Position numbers and translations under genes: made by a program. Shown here in pieces: positions 21,372 to 29,695 of a stretch of 64,000 bases of DNA; the first letter of the stretch is position 1, and every line of letters begins with the position of its first letter. The notes below the pieces were generated by a model, which did no database searches, was not told where the DNA came from, and saw only the letters and a list, made by a program, of their open reading frames with translations. Source of the stretch: Paraphysomonas bandaiensis (lineage: Eukaryota > Chrysophyceae); assembly GCA_965644295.1 (NCBI GenBank), contig CBFFRP010000371.1, positions 124,001-188,000 on the forward strand. Direction: 5' to 3'.

Positions 21372-21856
21372 AGCTATTGTGAGTATATTTCTATTAGAGA
21401 GATGCGTTTTTGTTACTGCTACAGTTTTATATTTTTTTTTTTGGAAAATTGAATAAAGTAAAGTACTAGTCTTAGCGTTAAATGAAAGATACATTTTGTT
21501 TTGTTTAATTTAAATGGAAAATATTGATTTTTATTACTCTATAATCCATTTGAAGAATAAGGCCTAATAGGAGTATAATAGCATGGCACACACACACACA
21601 CCGAATACCACACACATTAAATGATGAATTACGCTTATAGTAAGATAAATGTTGTGAATATTAGAATGTAAAATGATGAACACAGTAATGTAAGAAGTGA
21701 ATAATAATATATAACATACATAACTATCATATATAATTCAATAGTTAGAAGCATAACTGACAATGACGATCAAGTATCTTCAACAGATACTTCCATTACT
21801 AATTCACTTCATGATATATTGCACTGAACATAATATTTCGCTTATACAATTTTATA
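21372..21856. other. 3' flank with short shared string
   Basis: AT-rich 3' flank of the permease, with a CA microsatellite (about 21588-21602). The string ATAAGGCCTAATA...GTATAATAGCA (21556-21586) recurs at 56506-56530 just left of the copia element, so it is part of a dispersed sequence. Confidence 0.4.
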
Positions 21857-22125
21857 TTAATCCTCAACAATGTCAAACTCGCACCTTAGATATTTCTCCG
21901 GGAAACTAACATCTATAGTTAGCAGATGATATTGTTCTACCCACTCATAGCCAAAAGCATGTGTAGTACAAGGCACACTAATATATGTGTCACTTGTGTA
22001 GACGTCTTTGGGCCTTGGCGAATAAACAGGCATCCGGGACTTTATAGCAATAGGCATGTAAGTGTTAAGGCTAAACAGAAATCTAACTAGTACTTAGTAC
22101 TTAATACTATACTATCCTACTATTT
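21857..22125 (-). repeat. Dispersed repeat with coding conservation, copy B
   Basis: Minus-strand open frame 22057-21857 encodes MPIAIKSRMPVYSPRPKDVY then TSDTYISVPCTTHAFGYEW and SFPEKYLR. Copies A and C share this pattern. Relative to copy C it has lost about 100 bp internally (between the CATCCGGG and TAGGCATGTAAGTG strings). It ends next to the hAT-like element. It could be a tiny gene, but the repeat nature and the deletion favour a mobile-element remnant. Confidence 0.55.
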
Positions 22126-22148
22126 GTCGCTACGGAGGCTACTTGTCT

Positions 22149-22180
22149 GTCGCCGAAAGCACCAAGGTGCGACTACCTCC
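22149..22180. repeat. Inverted repeat partner outside the hAT-like element
   Basis: GTCGCCGAAAGCACCAAGG then TGCGACTACCTCCG is nearly the reverse complement of 23851-23883 inside the element. One copy is outside and one inside, so this is a separate repeat from the element's own ends. Confidence 0.6.
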
Positions 22181-22412
22181 GTTTTACAGGGCTGCGTTTC
22201 AATAAATTGATTTTCAATTAATTGACAACTATTCAAATCGCGATAAATTAAATTGGACATCATATATATTATCATAATTGCAATTGACTCCAGCTAGCTT
22301 CAAGTAATTGATAATAAAGACCTTTTTATGCTACTGTGAAAAGTTGTTTAAAAACTACTATAAATACATAGGATTATAGCACATAGTAATTCATTTAATT
22401 AATTAGCGATAT

Positions 22413-22502
22413 ATGAGCGATAAACTGGTACCAGAAGTCATTGCACGAGTATTTTTTGAGAAAGTAAATGATAATAACGAAGAGGTTGCAAAAAGAGGAT
22501 AA
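22413..22502 (+). pseudogene. Remnant of a hAT transposase N-terminus (BED-finger-like)
   Basis: A 29-codon open frame reads VIARVFFEKVNDN then EEVAKRG before a stop. BED zinc fingers of hAT transposases start with a similar W/F-x-F-F-E-K-V...A-K-C pattern; here the cysteines are lost. Its place about 230 bp inside the left end fits the start of a transposase gene. Short and decayed, so the call is tentative. Confidence 0.35.
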
Positions 22503-23448
22503 AAAGAAGATTATGACAGTGCGAGTCTAGCTCCGAATGACGACTCAGCGCAACGTTTGATTGATTGTAGCAGGCAACGGAAGAGAGCAAGACTTAACCA
22601 TCAAACACGTTTTACCGCAGCATGAAGCACTTGCATACCACAACCAATAAGGTTAAAGGGTTGTTCTCAGTAGAGCTAAGATTGTTATGACGGGTTTGCT
22701 CAAGAGCTTGATTCCTCAACATTTCAGTGCTACTAATGTTTTTACGCATGAATCGGCATCTCTGGAATGAAATAACAGTTGAGGTAGCTATATTGGCAGC
22801 TAGTGTTTTTTAGTACCAAATAATTGCAATAATTGAAATTGAGACAGCAAGTAATAAAAGTAAACAATATGCAAACGTGGGAAATTCTCAAAAATTTGGG
22901 AAATTGTTGTAGAATGACTCTGTTAAAGTGCTTGAATGCAATAGTATAGTGTTAATAATTATCTTTTTGTTAATATCTAGGACTTATATAGGACACACCA
23001 ACAGCACGTTTCCTTTTCCCAGTAACTGCGTTGTCTGCCCTAATACTACTATTATCAACCCACTGGTCTGCATGTGCAACAATTGAGTAGTTCCCAGCAG
23101 ACGACAATCTAGGCGCAGAACTCTTTCTAACTACTGCAATAATATTAGTCAATAATATATCAATACAAATGCAGAGAACTATTTATTATTAGCAGACCGC
23201 GTCAAAACCGTATACAAATGGAAACGCCCAAGGGTGCTACGAAGTCGAGGTAATACCAAAACCGGTGGTGAAATTATTGATGATGGTTGGAAAAGGGTAT
23301 AACTATGCACAATATGAAGTAACTATGAAGATATTAACAGTGTAAAAGTATTATTTATAATATTTTTTACTAAAATCTTCCATATTACTTCACTTTTACA
23401 GCTATAGTCACCGACTACACATATATATTACATACAGTTCAAAAAAGT

Positions 23449-23890
23449 ATGAACTATATAACCATCTCACTATATACACCCATATACCATCTCACTCTAT
23501 ACACCACTACACCATCTCACTATACACCCAGATCGTCGAGCGCAGACAACCCGAGACTGGACCACCGCCCACTGCTCACAATCATACCCCCAGGAACATA
23601 TCATCGTCCTGCAAAAAACCCTCCCGCCCTCGACAACGACGCCGTCTCCGGCAACTCTACCTATGCCCGAGGCCCTAACAGTGCACTGAAACAGCGCAAC
23701 ATTCACATTCCAACTTCCCACCCACACACTCGGTACACTCAGGACCACCACAAAGCCCTGTGGAGTCTCATCCAAGGGGACCCCCTGATAACACGCGCCA
23801 GTGAGTCCTAGGACACACGATCATGGCGAAACTCACAATCAACATAAAGAACGGAAGTGGTCGCACCCTGGTGCTTGCGGCGACGCAAAA
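23449..23890 (+). other. GC-rich segment with a 120-codon open frame, inside the hAT-like element
   Basis: Composition changes sharply from AT-rich to GC-rich at about 23520 and back at about 23890. The plus-strand frame 23449-23811 is open for 120 codons and rich in P, T, H and S, starting with imperfect repeats of CTATACACC. I recognise no domain. It may be foreign or captured DNA, or another nested repeat: its right edge (23851-23883) is the inner partner of the inverted repeat at 22149-22180. Confidence 0.4.
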
Positions 23891-24438
23891 GCGTTAAATA
23901 GTAGGATAAGAGAGTTTGTGCTGATTAGTTATGGGTAGAGGTCTAAATAGTCTGTCTAGCATTCAACTAGCCACTACATTGGTACAGATTTTTAACGTCT
24001 ACTGCTAAATAACATGACTTTCAATATTTATTAGCACTCTAGTAACTAGCTAGTTTTAACAATGAATGCACGTCAAAACGTGGGAATTTTTACCCTCGTT
24101 TGCATATATTGTTTACTTTAAGCGCAATTATAATTTATTGGAAATTGCTCATTTTAAGCTAGATCACAGAGAGAATTTGTCGAAAGACTAGATAGATTTA
24201 TTAATATCGTTTACACGAAGTTGTGATAACCAACACTAACTCATTTTAATCCATGCATAATATCCTACATATGCGAACTATTTCAGTTTCTCAATATCAT
24301 CACAGCATTTGTACATCACTATATTTCACTGTATTCTCGTACATTGTCTTCAAGTGACATACTGAATATACTAGAATAAGATCCATATTCTAATATAGTT
24401 GACTACAACCTGCGTCAATTAATTGATACGCAGCCCTG

Positions 24439-25108
24439 CCGCTTTAACTCTATCACTCAAAGCAAACGCAGTGAGCAAGTAGAATGTTTATATACTGACT
24501 TCAGGATATTGGATTCCTTAAGGTGAACAGCTTGAATGTTTGACTTCAGCAGGCAGCCCAATACCCCGGGTGCCCTTGAGGCTTGAGGCGGGCCCATTCC
24601 AGATGTTTGAGGTGAGTACCTTACACCTTACAGATGTAGCAAAAAACGAAATTACAGACCGCTCTGGAAACTTGTTGGGATTGGGAGCAGTAGTATATAG
24701 ATTTATACCTAAAATGGGCTATCTCGTTCTATGATATGGTCACTATATGTCGCAGGTATGACCATGCAAGGGTCAGTTCACATGAGTGTTATAGTCTCTT
24801 ATAGTACTGTCCTGATCGTCGTCTTTCTAACCAACATTAATAATTACTCACTTATAGCAAAATTCACCATTCCCGCTGATTTCGATGCTGTAAGTTCAAT
24901 CTACACACGAGACATAACTGTACATAACAAACTGGTTTCGCCATTTTTCGAGTAGTGCCACTTAGTTGATCAATAGCTGTACACACAAACTCCCTATTAT
25001 AAAAAGATTTTACTTAACCAAACCGTTTGGTGCATCTGCTCTACAATATACTTTTTCATATTTATCAAGAATTAAAAGTTCACTATACCCTTTGAAAGTA
25101 TTTACTTC
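24439..25108. other. Intergenic, with repeat copy D
   Basis: Between the hAT-like element and the APS kinase 3' end. Apart from copy D (24503-24613), small open frames at 24731-25000 show no recognisable product. Confidence 0.35.
24503..24613 (+). repeat. Dispersed repeat, copy D (opposite orientation)
   Basis: Reverse complement matches copy C at about 63115-63215 and copy A at about 18500-18600: CTTAAGGTGAACAGCTTGAA, TGACTTCAGCAGGCAGCC and CCCCGGGTGCCCTTGAGG. It lies just outside the right end of the hAT-like element, while copy B in the other orientation lies just outside the left end. Confidence 0.6.
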
Positions 25109-25971
25109 CTACGTAGTGAGTATTCCATCTTCATCTAGACGCCGAATTATAGCCTCGCTCTCTTCCTCAACAGACATCACATTAGAGTGGATGTGAATCT
25201 CTGGCGATGGCGGTGCTTCATAAGGATCACTAATTCCTATTATATACAAGAAGTATATTCTTTAGTTAATGACAAATAAGGGTTATAAACACAATGAGAG
25301 TGAAAATTTACCTGTAAAGTTCGGAATTTCACCCGCTCTAGCTTTTTTATACAACCCTTTAGGATCTCTAGCCTCTGCTTCAGATAAAGGACAGTCCACA
25401 TATATCTCATAGAATGGAATATCTGCTTGTGTATGATGATCACGGACATTATTTCTATCACGGATATAAGGGCTCACAAAACTACAGAGTACTATCAAGC
25501 CAGCATCTGCAAATAACTTGGCAACTTCTCCTATACGACGTATATTCTCTTCTCTATCTTTCTCAGTAAATCCAAGATCACGATTAATACCAAGTCTGAT
25601 GTTATCACCATCTAAACGATAACATATCTTTCCTCTTTTAAATAATTCAGTTTCAAGATGTACTGCTAATGTACTCTTGCCACATCCTGATAATCCTGTG
25701 AACCATAGAGTAGCCCCTGTATATATACAGTACATATATTAAGATATATATATATGAATACAGGAGTAATACACATAACACATATCATATAGAGCCCTTC
25801 CACATGCATACATACATCATACATACATACATACATACATACATACATACACGTATATATATATATGGATATTATTATACCTTTATGGCCTAAGAGATGA
25901 TTCCTATCAGATCTCAATACCTCACCACCATGCCAAAACAAATTACTATTACTACTGCTATTGGTAGACAT
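25109..25971 (-). CDS. Adenylyl-sulfate kinase (APS kinase)
   Basis: Phosphorylates adenosine 5'-phosphosulfate with ATP to form PAPS, the second activation step of sulfate assimilation. Three exons on the minus strand: 25971-25881, 25716-25312 and 25236-25109, with introns of 164 and 75 bp; 177 residues. Motifs in order: NLFWHGGEV near the N-terminus, the P-loop [74 protein letters not shown], then [11 protein letters not shown] joined across the second intron. All catalytic motifs are intact. It is a stand-alone kinase without a sulfurylase domain. No organellar targeting extension is visible, so it is probably cytosolic. Intron 1 contains a CATA microsatellite (25807-25852). It is convergent with the sulfate permease (tail to tail) across the repeat block. 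Confidence 0.95.
25807..25852. repeat. CATA microsatellite in APS kinase intron 1
   Basis: About ten CATA units, interrupted once by TCATAC. It is the reverse complement of the motif of the long TATG tract at 26028-26332, so the two could pair intramolecularly. Confidence 0.9.
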
Positions 25972-26027
25972 GATTGATACTTAAATACTCTCTGAGAAGT
26001 GATTCTTCAATACAACATGATCTCATG

Positions 26028-26332
26028 ATGTATGTATGTATGTATGTATGTATGTATGTATGTATGTATGTATGTATGTATGTATGTATGTATGTATGTA
26101 TGTATGTATGTATGTATGTATGTATGTATGTATGTATGTATGTATGTACGTATGTATGTATGTATGTATGTATGTATGTATGTATGTATGTATGTATGTA
26201 TGTATGTATGTATGTATGTATGTATGTATGTATGTATGTATGTATGTACGTATGTATGTATGTATGTATGTATGTATGTATGTATGTATGTATGTATGTA
26301 TGTATGTATGTATGTATGTATGTACGTATGTA
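26028..26332. repeat. Long TATG microsatellite between divergent genes
   Basis: About 305 bp of TATG units with single T-to-C interruptions at 26149, 26249 and 26325. It fills most of the region between the APS kinase start (25971) and the C2/phosphatase gene (26543). Six-frame translation gives long MYVC and YIHT open frames, which are artefacts. Confidence 0.97.
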
Positions 26333-26542
26333 TATGTATGCTGTGCAATTTCACCAGAAAAAAACAATATAGTATGTCCTCCTAAACCCTAATTCCCTAT
26401 ATGTAGGAATTCCTAGTATGATGATACGAACGAAGATACCCATCCATTGTGCGTGTGTGTGTTACAACTACACATATCACCATATATAATGGTTTACATA
26501 GCAACACTTTTTATTATATTCATATACAATCAATTTGCCCCT

Positions 26543-28027
26543 ATGGGTCTTTGTTCATCTCTTCCCCAACTCTCTAATGATTCTCGTCCTTCTGGAATAT
26601 GTGTATTGGAAGTAATCCGTGCGGAGCATCTACCTAACATGGATGTAGGGTCCCTCACAGATCCTTATGTTAAACTCTGCTTCCTGGATAATTCAAATAA
26701 CACCAGTAAACTCAATGGTATCCGATTAAAATCTCTCACTCGAATGAATACACTTGATCCAGTGTTTCATTCATATCTTGCGTTTCCATTCATACCTTCA
26801 GATGATGATATCCTGTTAATCAAAGTGGGTGATGAAGATGTCAGCAATAGAGATGATAGAATTGGCTCGGCATCAGTACCATTTCGTACGATTAAGAATG
26901 CATCGGAACCACTCACTGTGGAGTTGGATATGTTGACTAAATTGAATAGTGAAGATGGGATGAAATCTAGCGTTACTCTACGTTTAGTTCATTGCGGTCC
27001 AACTCCTTTAGAAAATACACGCAAGGAGATATTTGTTATACGGCACGGCGAGTCTAAGTGGAATGTGGGTCAGGCAAGTGGTAATGTTAAGGGTATGGTT
27101 TCTCAGTATGATCATGAGCTGACATCTGTGGGTATCGCTCAAGCACAAGATTTCAACACGAGGTGGAAAGCTGCACGAGATTTGCATATTAAATCCAGTG
27201 AAAATGGCTCCAGTGCCACATCAACGCATGATACATGTAAACAAGAAGACACAAGCGATATAGTTTCAGATGACAGTAGATCGCCTGAGAAGACCACCTG
27301 TGAAGTGCCGGTCCATGATGCGAACGCAGAACATGATCTCGATTTCGAGTCATTCCTTTCTGCTGAACAAATATTCGCATCTCCACTTACACGTGCTACG
27401 CAAACTGCATTATTGACATGTGAAGGTCATCCCTTGATGGCTACTCAAGGTATCACTCTTCTACGCAACCTGAGAGAAATTAAAAATTTTGGATCCTTTG
27501 ATACTGTCGGCAAGTATTCCGGAACTGATATAGTGGACCACGTGAAGGATGTATTGGCAAAGGATATTGGGGAAGACCGAGCCAATGAATTAATGGTTGA
27601 TATCAATTACAATGACTCAGTCGGACCTTGGTGGACACCCCTTGAAGTAAAAGAGAGTAAAGAAGACATTCGACGGAGGTTTGAAGACCTGTGGTCGTTC
27701 TTGAGATTTGGAACTACGGCAAATACGATAATTCTTGTAGGCCATTCTCACTTCTTTCGTTATATGCTTCACACACATATGTCGGACGAGTTCCGCCAAC
27801 GCGATCCACAATGGACAGCGATACTTGACAAAGCCAAACTCGACAATGGCGCGTGTATGAAACTCTCTGTAGAGTGGGATGCGCAGCTTCCGCCAATGAC
27901 ACCACCGGTTATCCACAATGCACACCTCGTTTTCGGATCTCGTTTATCTGGAGAAAATGATGGATTCACGTCATCTGAATCTATTACAGTTGATATCAGT
28001 GCATCTGAATCGAACACATCGCAGTAG
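26543..28027 (+). CDS. C2-domain / histidine-phosphatase fusion protein
   Basis: Single exon. From the ATG at 26543 the product has 494 residues and begins MGLCSS, which fits N-myristoylation at Gly2 with an adjacent cysteine for palmitoylation; upstream in-frame ATGs add a hydrophobic stretch and are less likely. Residues about 14-150 form a C2 domain: VLEVIRAEHLPNMD, then LTDPYVKLCFLD and a GDEDVSNRDDRIG loop supplying calcium-binding aspartates. Residues about 160-440 are a histidine phosphatase (phosphoglycerate mutase-like) domain with IFVIRHGESKWN, LTSVGIAQAQ, IFASPLTRATQTALLT and ILVGHSHFFRYM; both catalytic histidines and the RHG arginine are present. A charged, low-complexity insert (27200-27330) interrupts the catalytic domain. 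Predicted role: calcium- and lipid-recruited phosphatase with unknown substrate. The tail is acidic and serine-rich. Confidence 0.85.
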   Translation: MGLCSSLPQLSNDSRPSGICVLEVIRAEHLPNMDVGSLTDPYVKLCFLDNSNNTSKLNGIRLKSLTRMNTLDPVFHSYLAFPFIPSDDDILLIKVGDEDVSNRDDRIGSASVPFRTIKNASEPLTVELDMLTKLNSEDGMKSSVTLRLVHCGPTPLENTRKEIFVIRHGESKWNVGQASGNVKGMVSQYDHELTSVGIAQAQDFNTRWKAARDLHIKSSENGSSATSTHDTCKQEDTSDIVSDDSRSPEKTTCEVPVHDANAEHDLDFESFLSAEQIFASPLTRATQTALLTCEGHPLMATQGITLLRNLREIKNFGSFDTVGKYSGTDIVDHVKDVLAKDIGEDRANELMVDINYNDSVGPWWTPLEVKESKEDIRRRFEDLWSFLRFGTTANTIILVGHSHFFRYMLHTHMSDEFRQRDPQWTAILDKAKLDNGACMKLSVEWDAQLPPMTPPVIHNAHLVFGSRLSGENDGFTSSESITVDISASESNTSQ

Positions 28028-28683
28028 TGTTAAATACTGAGCGATGTGGAGACCGTATTGCTATTGTGTTATGTGCGTTGTATACTAGCACGTGCTGTGG
28101 ATTGATTCCCGAAGTAAACACTTTTTAATAGCCTGTACGTAATGTGTTTGTACAACACGTTATATTGTTAAGTAAATTAATAGCTGACATGGTGATGAAT
28201 TTAAACATCGAAAGAAGAAGTTATACTGTTGACTAATGAAATGTCTGATAATCAGTAGATTATTTCGACGTCTCAATTAGTACAGTACTTGTAATACTAA
28301 AGAATACTAATTTGTGGGGCACTTCTGTTGATATACCGGTGAGCAATTTTACTACAACTGTATAAATTTTTACCGTTATTATTAGTAGTAGTATAATTAT
28401 TCTGAACTGTAAGTAAAATTGCTTGATCGATTACTAAATATAGATTACAACTAGTAGGTAAGTTAAAATTTATTTGGGTGAATATTTTAGTTATCAATCA
28501 GTGTAAAACCTAAATGAAGTAAATCTCAACTTCTTGGAACATTTATCCCTCTCATTTAGTAACCCACTTTCACCACCGATTAAATTAAAGCATCATGTTC
28601 TTCTTGTTGCTAGATAGGTTCATTTTTAAATTTATTCCCCGAAGTTACTAGGTCTTGAACTCATTGCATTACATCTAGTCCAT
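28028..28683. other. Intergenic, no gene seen
   Basis: About 650 bp of AT-rich sequence after the C2/phosphatase gene, with no supportable gene. Confidence 0.4.
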
Positions 28684-29370
28684 CTAAAACCAAAGACTCT
28701 GGAGATTAGTGGTAACACCTCTACCATTAGGCTCTATAGATGCAGGTACAGAAATAAAAACACGACAAATATCATAGCCATCCACACCACCTTCCAGCAG
28801 TTCAACAATACACACTGAAACATAATTCTCCCACCCAGTCTTCAGCTATACATCGAATCGAAATCGAATACCCTTAGTTGGTTTCACATACATGCTCATT
28901 AAAATTTGAACGGTTTCTATATAGGAGAGTCCCGTTACATTAGAGAAGCATCTCTAGACCTGTTGTCCGATCACATCATTTATCACTATCATAATCAGAT
29001 TCACACCGTACAGCTACGTTCAAAGCATCTTCATTACTATTGAATTAGAATATACCTTGTATTGAACTCATACCCAGTCTATCAGATGATGAGAACATCA
29101 TTGTTTCACCTGATCTACGTATCCAGCACTGGGTCAGTGTTCCGACAACATTATATCGTTTATGACGTGGGATGTAGACTGACTCCTGACATTAATCATA
29201 TGATTAGTTGTAGTTTCATCCACTGTATATTTCATTAACGTCCATCGAATGAAATTCCATAGCAAACAAGCCCAATATTGAGACTTGTCCTGGACATTGA
29301 CTGGGTAGATACTGAGAGTGGATATTTCTAATGGATATTGTGGATATTCGGATAATAGTTTGTATTTTTC
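28684..29370 (-). pseudogene. Decayed protein-coding sequence, family unknown
   Basis: The minus strand shows protein-like sequence broken by stops and shifts. From about 29025 down to 28684 one frame reads CFSNVTGLSYIETVQILMSM, KGIRFRFDV, a TAG, then LKTGWENYVSVCIVELLEGG and DGYDICRVFISVPASIEPNG; a second TAG lies upstream near 28961. Further upstream (about 29070-29220) another frame reads YIPRHKRYNVVGTLTQCWIR then SGETMMFSSSDRLGMSSIQ, and 29180-29310 in a shifted frame reads YWACLLWNFIRWTLMKYTVD. The pieces appear collinear, so one gene probably decayed here. I do not recognise the family. Unrecognised introns could explain some breaks. Confidence 0.5.
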
Positions 29371-29695
29371 GAGAGTGGTGGCAGGATCACACTGACTGCA
29401 TGTCCTACAAATGTCCTGAAGTCAGGCCATAAGTGTATTCTGAGTATACAAAGGGTATTATCTATTATACAACTATACATCTACTACAGTGTATATAGTA
29501 AACAGCAGCCGTACACTGCTATGTGGAGTCGAGTCTGTACACCGCATACTTGATCTCATCCACCATCACTGTATGTACATACATATATATATATATATAT
29601 CGTGTAAACCTCTTCTCATTACTTCCACTAATTACATCCCCTTAATCAAAACCATAACATCACAAATCATTCAAATTCAAATTAACAAACATAAT
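29371..29695. other. Upstream region of the CWF19L1-like gene
   Basis: About 325 bp of AT-rich sequence with a TA microsatellite at 29584-29600. An in-frame extension of the next gene to 29489 is open but lacks family similarity. Confidence 0.4.

Larger units (their letters stand above)
22187..24438. mobile_element. hAT-like DNA transposon, non-autonomous, 2.25 kb
   Basis: The ends are inverted repeats: left CAGGGCTGCGTTTCAATAAA at 22187, and right, read on the minus strand from 24438, CAGGGCTGCGTATCAATTAA. They are flanked by 8-bp direct repeats CCGTTTTA (22179-22186) and CCGCTTTA (24439-24446), with 7 of 8 bases matching. A CAGGG-type end with 8-bp target duplication is characteristic of hAT elements. 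No intact transposase remains. Internal features are a BED-finger-like remnant (22413-22502), an inverted pair of about 90 bp (22805-22895 with 24055-24165, both containing AAAGTAAACAATAT...GCAAACG) and a GC-rich segment (about 23520-23890). The element separates the sulfate permease from APS kinase. Confidence 0.75.

Noticed and set aside
22970-23152. A 60-codon minus-strand frame inside the hAT-like element, tested as a transposase piece
   Set aside because: No hAT motif is recognisable and the frame is not continuous with other pieces.
25974-26392. Six long overlapping open frames of repeated MYVC or YIHT on both strands
   Set aside because: They are translations of the TATG microsatellite and change only with the frame.
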